Made by a program: the position numbers and the translations under genes
Notes under the pieces: model-generated
The model's input: only the letters and a program-made list of their open reading frames with translations
Databases searched by the model: none
Told to the model about the DNA's origin: nothing
In this document: one piece after another, positions 59,424 to 64,000 of the stretch
How the letters are laid out: each line of letters opens with the position of its first letter
Numbering within the stretch: the first letter of the stretch is position 1
DNA from: Euryodendron excelsum
Lineage: Eukaryota; Streptophyta; Magnoliopsida; Ericales; Pentaphylacaceae
Direction: 5' to 3'
Length of the DNA: 64,000 nucleotides
Assembly (NCBI GenBank): GCA_033060915.1
Contig: CM065381.1
Span: forward strand, 39,006,336 to 39,070,335

Positions 59424-60491
59424 ATGACCCGTAGCCGTAGGACGACGAAACACAGTAAATCTCCATTGCCTGAACCTTCTTCCCCTGCATCATTGTCTTC
59501 CTTAGAAGCCTCAACACGCAAGCACCATCACAAAATCCCCAAAGGAAACATCTATGCCATTGCAACCCATTACCCAAATTGATCATTACATAAACATAGC
59601 CCCTTTCCCAATCTTTAGAGCCACTTCCGATGAGTGCCCATCCACCCATTTAAGCCGGTTTGCCAAGGTTTGCCGCGCAAACAATGTGTCCGCCGTTGAA
59701 ATGGTGATGAGGATCTTCCCCGTCACGCTTGATAACGAGGCTGCCCTTTGGTACGATCTCAACATTGAGCCGTACCCTTCGCTGACTTGGGAAGAAATCA
59801 AGTCCTCATTCATGGAGGCATATCAGAAGAACGATTACAATCATCAATTTCGATTCGAACTCGTGATGATAAATCAAGGGCCCAAAGAATCGGTTGGATC
59901 TTACTTCTTGAGACTGCAATGGATACTTAAGAGATGGCCTGACCATGGAATTCCAGACCCTTTGCTTAAAGGGATTTTCATTGATGGGTTGAGAGAGGAC
60001 GTCAAAGAATGGATCGTCCCGCAGAAACCCAGTTTGCTTGGCAATGCACTGAGGCGTGCTTTCACTTGGGAGCAAGTGAGAATCATAAGAATTGCCGGAA
60101 AAAGAGATTTGAAATGTGGGTTTTGCAATGGGAATCATGAGGAAAGAGACTACGAGATTCGGGGGAGAATGAGGGAGTGGTGGCTCAAGAGTAAGGAGAA
60201 GCAATCCAGGGACTCTTCGAAGGAGAGGATTGGAAGTGCTGAAGAAGCCGGAGATGATTTTGTGAGGTTGGTGTCGGCCGAAGAGAGTAGTGTTGCTAGA
60301 AAAATGGAGTGCAAGACTCGAAAGATAAGGAAGAAGGGGTGGTGTTGGCTGGGCAGAAGAAGACTCAGTGTCAGCGTTCGAAGCATCGGTGTTGGAAGAA
60401 CAGGCTTGAGAGGAACAGTAGTGTTGTGACTGTAAATTTTGATGATGCAGTAAGTCGGTTCCCAGGTCGGCAACGATCGGCTCCAATGTAA
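59424..60491 (+). pseudogene. Retrotransposon-gag-domain protein, gag-derived gene, one or two frameshifts
   Basis: The ATG at 59424 opens a basic, Ser/Pro-rich N-terminus (MTRSRRTTKHSKS...KIPKGN) that ends at TGA 59580. The main frame (59554-60429, 291 codons) lies one base out, so a 1-base gain (or 2-base loss) near 59535-59560 is likely. It encodes a complete gag capsid-type domain (Pfam retrotransposon gag) at residues 15-150: LSRFAKVCRANNV, MRIFPVTLDNEAALWYDLNI, SLTWEEIKSSFMEAYQ, ESVGSYFLRLQWILKRWPDH, LLKGIFIDGLREDVKEWIV. A knuckle CGFCNGNHEERDY keeps C, C and H but has Tyr for the last Cys (60154-60156). Near 60300 the natural frame seems to pass to 60309-60491 (CQRSKHRCWKN, VTVNFDDAVSRF). 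There are no LTRs, PBS or pol beside it. Host-gene or pseudogene status is inference. The antisense frame 59806-60543 is a shadow. Confidence 0.65.
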
Positions 60492-61788
60492 TTTGAGAAG
60501 GAAAAAGAGTGAAGGGCACCGGTGTGATGCCTGCCAAGGGCACTCCGATGCCTAAGCTAGATTTTTGGAGAGATCAGTAGAGTTTTCTAGTTAAGGTTTT
60601 CTATTTGCATACCTTCTTAGGGATAAATGATCTTTTCTTTTATATTGGCAGGCACCCTCATAGCCCTAGAGGGCTGTTGCATGCATGGGGAAGGTGGGAG
60701 ACGGCTGTCTGTCCACGTGGCAGTCTGGCATTAGGGGTCCTAACTGGTGGCAGGGTAGTGGGAGGAGTGGTTGTCCAATCCTCAAGACGTAACGCTCCCT
60801 TAGGCGTATGTCAGGGTGAGTGGGGTGACTGCCTCCTACACGTGAAGTCTTGGAGACGGGAACACGTTATCATGATTAGGTTGTCCATGATGGCTTTCGC
60901 TGGCATCAGAGGTCGGACGAATGACAGGTCCCATCTCGCTGGACCTGCTCGGGCGTGGCCCACTTGGTCGTGGTCAGCCAGGGACTGGTCGGTCATGACC
61001 TTCCTGATCAAGCCTCGGCCAGCTGGGTCTCTCAGGGTCGATCCTCCTGTCATGATGCTTTCTCCTGGTCGGGACGTTGAGGGTGTTCCTGGTCGGTCTC
61101 CATCAGTAGCCCTCCATTCCTCTGAGTACCCAAAGCATGGAGTGTGGTCAGGGGAATTCGTGGTCGGACCCTCGGTCCCCATCAGTAGCCCTCCATTCCT
61201 CTAAGTACCCCGAGCGTGGGGTGTGGTCAGGGGAATTCGTGGTCGGCCCCTCGGTCCCCTGCAGTAGCCCTCCATTCCTGTGTGGGATCCAAAGGGCATC
61301 TTTGGGTTGGGAGGTGTCGCTTCGTGGGGGTGTGACGCATTTATAGCGTCGTAGGCGCATTTATGATAAGGCTGGCGAAGATTGAATGCGTCCATTGACA
61401 TGTGGCCACGCGGCGCACGGTGATTAGTTGACAAAGGGTGACGCGACCCGTGGGCTGCCAGCCATTGGATCCGTGGCTGGGTGGGGCGATCTGATCCATT
61501 GATTTTGAAAAAGAGGGTTTTAACCTAGGCAATAACAGTTTTGGGTTCCACGTTCCCATACTTGGTAGATTTTCAGACCGTTCCAGAGGTTTTCTTCATC
61601 GTCGTGGCTGGCCGTGTGGATTCGTGACCATTGTGAAGATTCTTATTGGGTTGGTAAGTGCTTTCATTGTGGCCCTAGATTGTTGGGCGACTTGGGGTGT
61701 AGATTGTCTGGGGCGATTGTCATGGGAGGGTGAAGAACTAGCCGGGGCGCTGGTGAAGTTTAGGAGAAAGGGGTACGTGACAGGGACG
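60492..61788. other. GC-rich non-coding region, probably LTR/leader of the next element
   Basis: Composition changes sharply from AT-rich to GC-rich. GGTCGG/CTCGG words are frequent. A strong donor-like TTGGTAAGTG is at 61651-61660. Frames on both strands (60605-61204, 60811-61182 and others) overlap each other and contain the repeat, so none is called. Confidence 0.4.
61097..61290. repeat. 79-bp tandem repeat, about 2.4 copies
   Basis: CAGTAGCCCTCCATTCCT starts at 61104, 61183 and 61262, exactly 79 bp apart, with GGTCAGGGGAATTCGTGGTC in the first two units. Confidence 0.85.
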
Positions 61789-64000
61789 ATGGATTAGAGG
61801 GAGACACAGTCGTCAGATTCTGAGAATACCCCCTCTCAGGATCTGGTGAGGGTGAGGGTTGGGGGCCCCTGACAGTTCGTCGGTGGGTCCGTCTTAGGCC
61901 TCCGAAAGGAGTACGGACCCAAGAGCCGGGGCGATGGTAGTGGCGGGGGTGAGGGAGTTCAACTTCGCGGCGAAGGGGGTATCCTCCGTGATGACGGAGA
62001 AGAGGATGAGGAGGATTTGGAAGGAATATTAAATGCCCTCTTGGCTGCGTTACAGGATTCCCAAGAAGGGGGAGTGGGCTTACTCTGGTAGGCCAGGGGA
62101 GATCTGTGTATATGAGGCCACCCTGGCAAATGGGCTTAGATTCCCCGTCCTTACTCCCATCAAGGAGATTTTGGGTACTTTGGGGCTGGCGCTTGGTCAG
62201 CTCATGCTGAATGCATGGAGGATTTTGGTGGGGCTGGCGGTGTTATGGCAGGCGAGTAGCGGTGGTAAGGACAGCCTCACGTTGAGGGAGTTCCTACACT
62301 GCTACAAGATGTCGGAGCCCGAGAGTGGGTGGTGGTACTTTTCTGCCAGGAACAAGGGCATGGTGTTAGTGAAGGATTTGCCCTCGTCCCACAAAGGGTG
62401 GAAGGACAAGTTCTTCTTTATATATGGCGAAGGTTGGGAGAGTCAGCCCTGGGAACCAGTGGACGAGAAGTTCGTTCGAATTCCTCGCGTTTGGGGGAGG
62501 CCTTCTAGGAAGGTTACGCTCTCCAATCCCGGTGCTTTGCCTTTATTTTTGTGTTAGATTTGTAGGTCTGTAGAGCACTGATGTAGGTTGTTTGTTTTTA
62601 GCCCGAGCTGCCCCTACGTTAAGTGAGGAGTTGAAGTGGAGGATAGATTGAGCTGTCGAGCATGGCGTTACTAACGCTTGTGCCCTGGTGAATGTGGAAA
62701 ACCTGGGTATGTTCTTGTTGGGCCCTGAGCCTATAGATTACGCTCTAAGGGCAGAACGAGCAAGGAGTGAGTACTTGATATCTTGTAGATAACTGTGGTC
62801 TGTCAAGCGCTGACATCCGTGCTTTGTGGCTTTTGCAGATCAGGGGGTAGACGTTCTGGAGGACGAGGAGGAAGAGATGGCGCTAAACCGAAGTTTCCTG
62901 AAGAGAGCAAAGCTGAACGTGGGGGCTGACCCTCCAGTCCCAGTCAAAAGGTTCAAACTAGGGTCTAGTCAGAAGGCCTTTGCTCCAACCTCGGCCGAAG
63001 GCAGCGGGGGGAAAGCGATAGTCGTGGAGGATGATGCTCTGCAGCGGGGCGGCACTCCCCCCGTTGAGGTCGTACCGCCACCACCTGCCGTGCCCCCTAC
63101 TCTTCCTCAGGGGGATGCGCCTGACTCGGCCTTGGTTTTTTGGGAGTGCTGGTGAGGCGATGAGGAGGCTGAAGAGCGCCATCCCTGCTGCAGACATCAG
63201 CAGGTTGGGTGTGATGGCGTCCCAGACGTTGGCGAAGGAGGCCTATCAGGACTTGCTAAAAGTATGGCAATACTGCCTTGTGCTGGGTACTTTGATTTTC
63301 GTTACCCTACTGTTTGAGAATGCTAAGCATTTTCCCGGTCGTGTCATTTCCTGCTCAGGTTGCTGCTAGGGTGGTGACGCTGGCTACCCGATCAGCGAAT
63401 TTTGAGAGGTCCTTTGCTGAGGAGGCCAAGGTTTCGGAACAGCTCCGGGCCGAGCTGAGCGTTGCCTTGGAGAAGGTGAAGGAGCTTGAGAACGAGCAGG
63501 CGAGATTGAGGGTGGATCTCGAGAAGGAGAAGGGCCAGAAAGAGGCTTGCTGGGAAAAGCTGTCAGCAGAGAAGGCTACCCTGAAGGTTGCCCAGGACCA
63601 GATTGCAGGGTTTCCTGCTGAGCTGTCGGAGGCGAAGAAGGCGGCGGAGCGGGCATACATGCAGGGGGCAGAGTGCCAGATGGCCTTTGCCAAGATCTGC
63701 CTGGATGGCTTCGAGGAAGCAAAAACTCTGGTTGCTTGGGCTTACCCTGGCATGGACCTTTCCATGGTCGAACCGGAGGACGAAGATGATGCCGTCTCCC
63801 AGGCGACGTCAAAGGGCGGGGTGCAAGACAAGGAGGGGGCAGACAAAGATGATGCCCAGTCCCGGGCTACCCAAGTTGTAGCTTCTTCCAAAGGCCTAGA
63901 AGGCGGTGAAGGCCAGCCCAAGCCTGCAGTCCCCCCATCTCCTCGGAGAGGCATGAGGGCCAGCCTAAAGCTGTCATCCCCTCCAAGCCCTCAAAGAGGG
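61789..64000 (+). pseudogene. Putative gypsy-type transposon protein with coiled coil, multi-exon, partial
   Basis: Four exons can be modelled from frame and splice sites: exon 1 to 62531 (GT 62532), exon 2 62602-62766, exon 3 62839-63261, exon 4 63359 to the window end (214 open codons). Phases agree at all three junctions. Exon 1 matches the plant 'putative gypsy type transposon' domain (Pfam, from memory PF04195): MPSWLRYRIPKKGEWAYSG, GLRFPVLTPIKEILGTLGLA, LNAWRILVGLAVLWQ, LREFLHCYK, GWWYF, GWKDKFFFIYGEGWE. Exon 4 is a heptad-rich coiled coil (EQLRAELSVALEKVKELENE...) then an acidic and Pro-rich tail. Damage: TAA 62030-62032 (Gln-like CAA to TAA), TGA 62649-62651 (CGA to TGA), and a frameshift at or near the T6 run 63135-63140. 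TAG 61795-61797 may be a third stop if the ATG at 61789 is the start. The domain usually sits in Gypsy elements; its role is unknown. Confidence 0.65.

Noticed and set aside
59806..60543. 245-residue reverse frame opposite the gag-domain gene
   Set aside because: Antisense shadow; the + strand frame has clear gag motifs while this one has none.
60605..61204. 199-residue + frame in the GC-rich region
   Set aside because: Overlaps an equally open reverse frame (60811-61182) and includes the 79-bp repeat; long frames are expected by chance in GC-rich DNA.

Overview
The window reads as nuclear DNA from a large, repeat-rich flowering-plant genome, probably a eudicot. It is dominated by nested, decayed LTR retrotransposons of plant-specific lineages: Tat/Ogre-like and Athila-like Ty3/Gypsy elements, a Ty1/Copia gag remnant, an L1-type LINE tail and CACTA (EnSpm) DNA transposon ends. 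No bacterial operon, rRNA, tRNA or CRISPR structure is visible. Nearly all open frames are short, AT-rich and either broken or shadows. I cannot name the species.

Layout. 1-3285: reverse-strand Tat-like LTR cut by the window edge. 3286-7956: reverse-strand Athila-like element with LTR, PBS and a proline/tyrosine-rich gag-like remnant but no pol. 7957-10157: 3' half of a forward Tat LTR. About 11060-18507: second reverse-strand Athila element with decayed gag, protease, RT, RNase H and integrase in canonical order, plus PBS and 5' LTR. 19528-20550: 5'-truncated L1-type LINE tail with poly(A). 20830-23310: non-autonomous CACTA-like element. 24322-24474: a tail-only retroinsertion with a 24-bp duplication, and an orphan CACTA terminus. 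About 25650-27415: putative LTR. 27416-29418: reverse Tat LTR fragment, split by the forward Tat element that follows (LTR 29419-33808, PBS, long leader, gag 35380-37152 with single-codon stops, no pol). 37153-39282: unclassified. 39283-41154: seven-copy 92-bp tandem array, then a reverse-strand Gypsy LTR with an initiator-Met-type PBS. 41155-41760: Tat LTR tail. 41803-43815: Copia gag pseudogene. 45356-56665: a two-LTR Tat-family element without recognisable coding capacity; its 5' LTR has lost the promoter. It splits an older LTR that resumes at 56666-58234.

The right end differs. From 58235 there is AT-rich, apparently non-repeat DNA, then a (GA)n leader and a gag-domain gene (59424-60491) that looks like a single-copy, gag-derived host gene or its recent pseudogene. 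From 60.5 kb to the end the sequence is GC-richer: 79-bp repeats, then a multi-exon frame for a 'putative gypsy type transposon' protein with a long coiled coil, carrying two or three premature stops and one frameshift and running off the window.

The elements do not cooperate as a pathway. The window records successive insertions. I see no clear evidence of a wholly new system. The best leads are the gag-derived gene, the palindromes repeated just upstream of the TATA box in Tat LTRs, and Tat-family elements that keep LTRs and leader with gag only or nothing.
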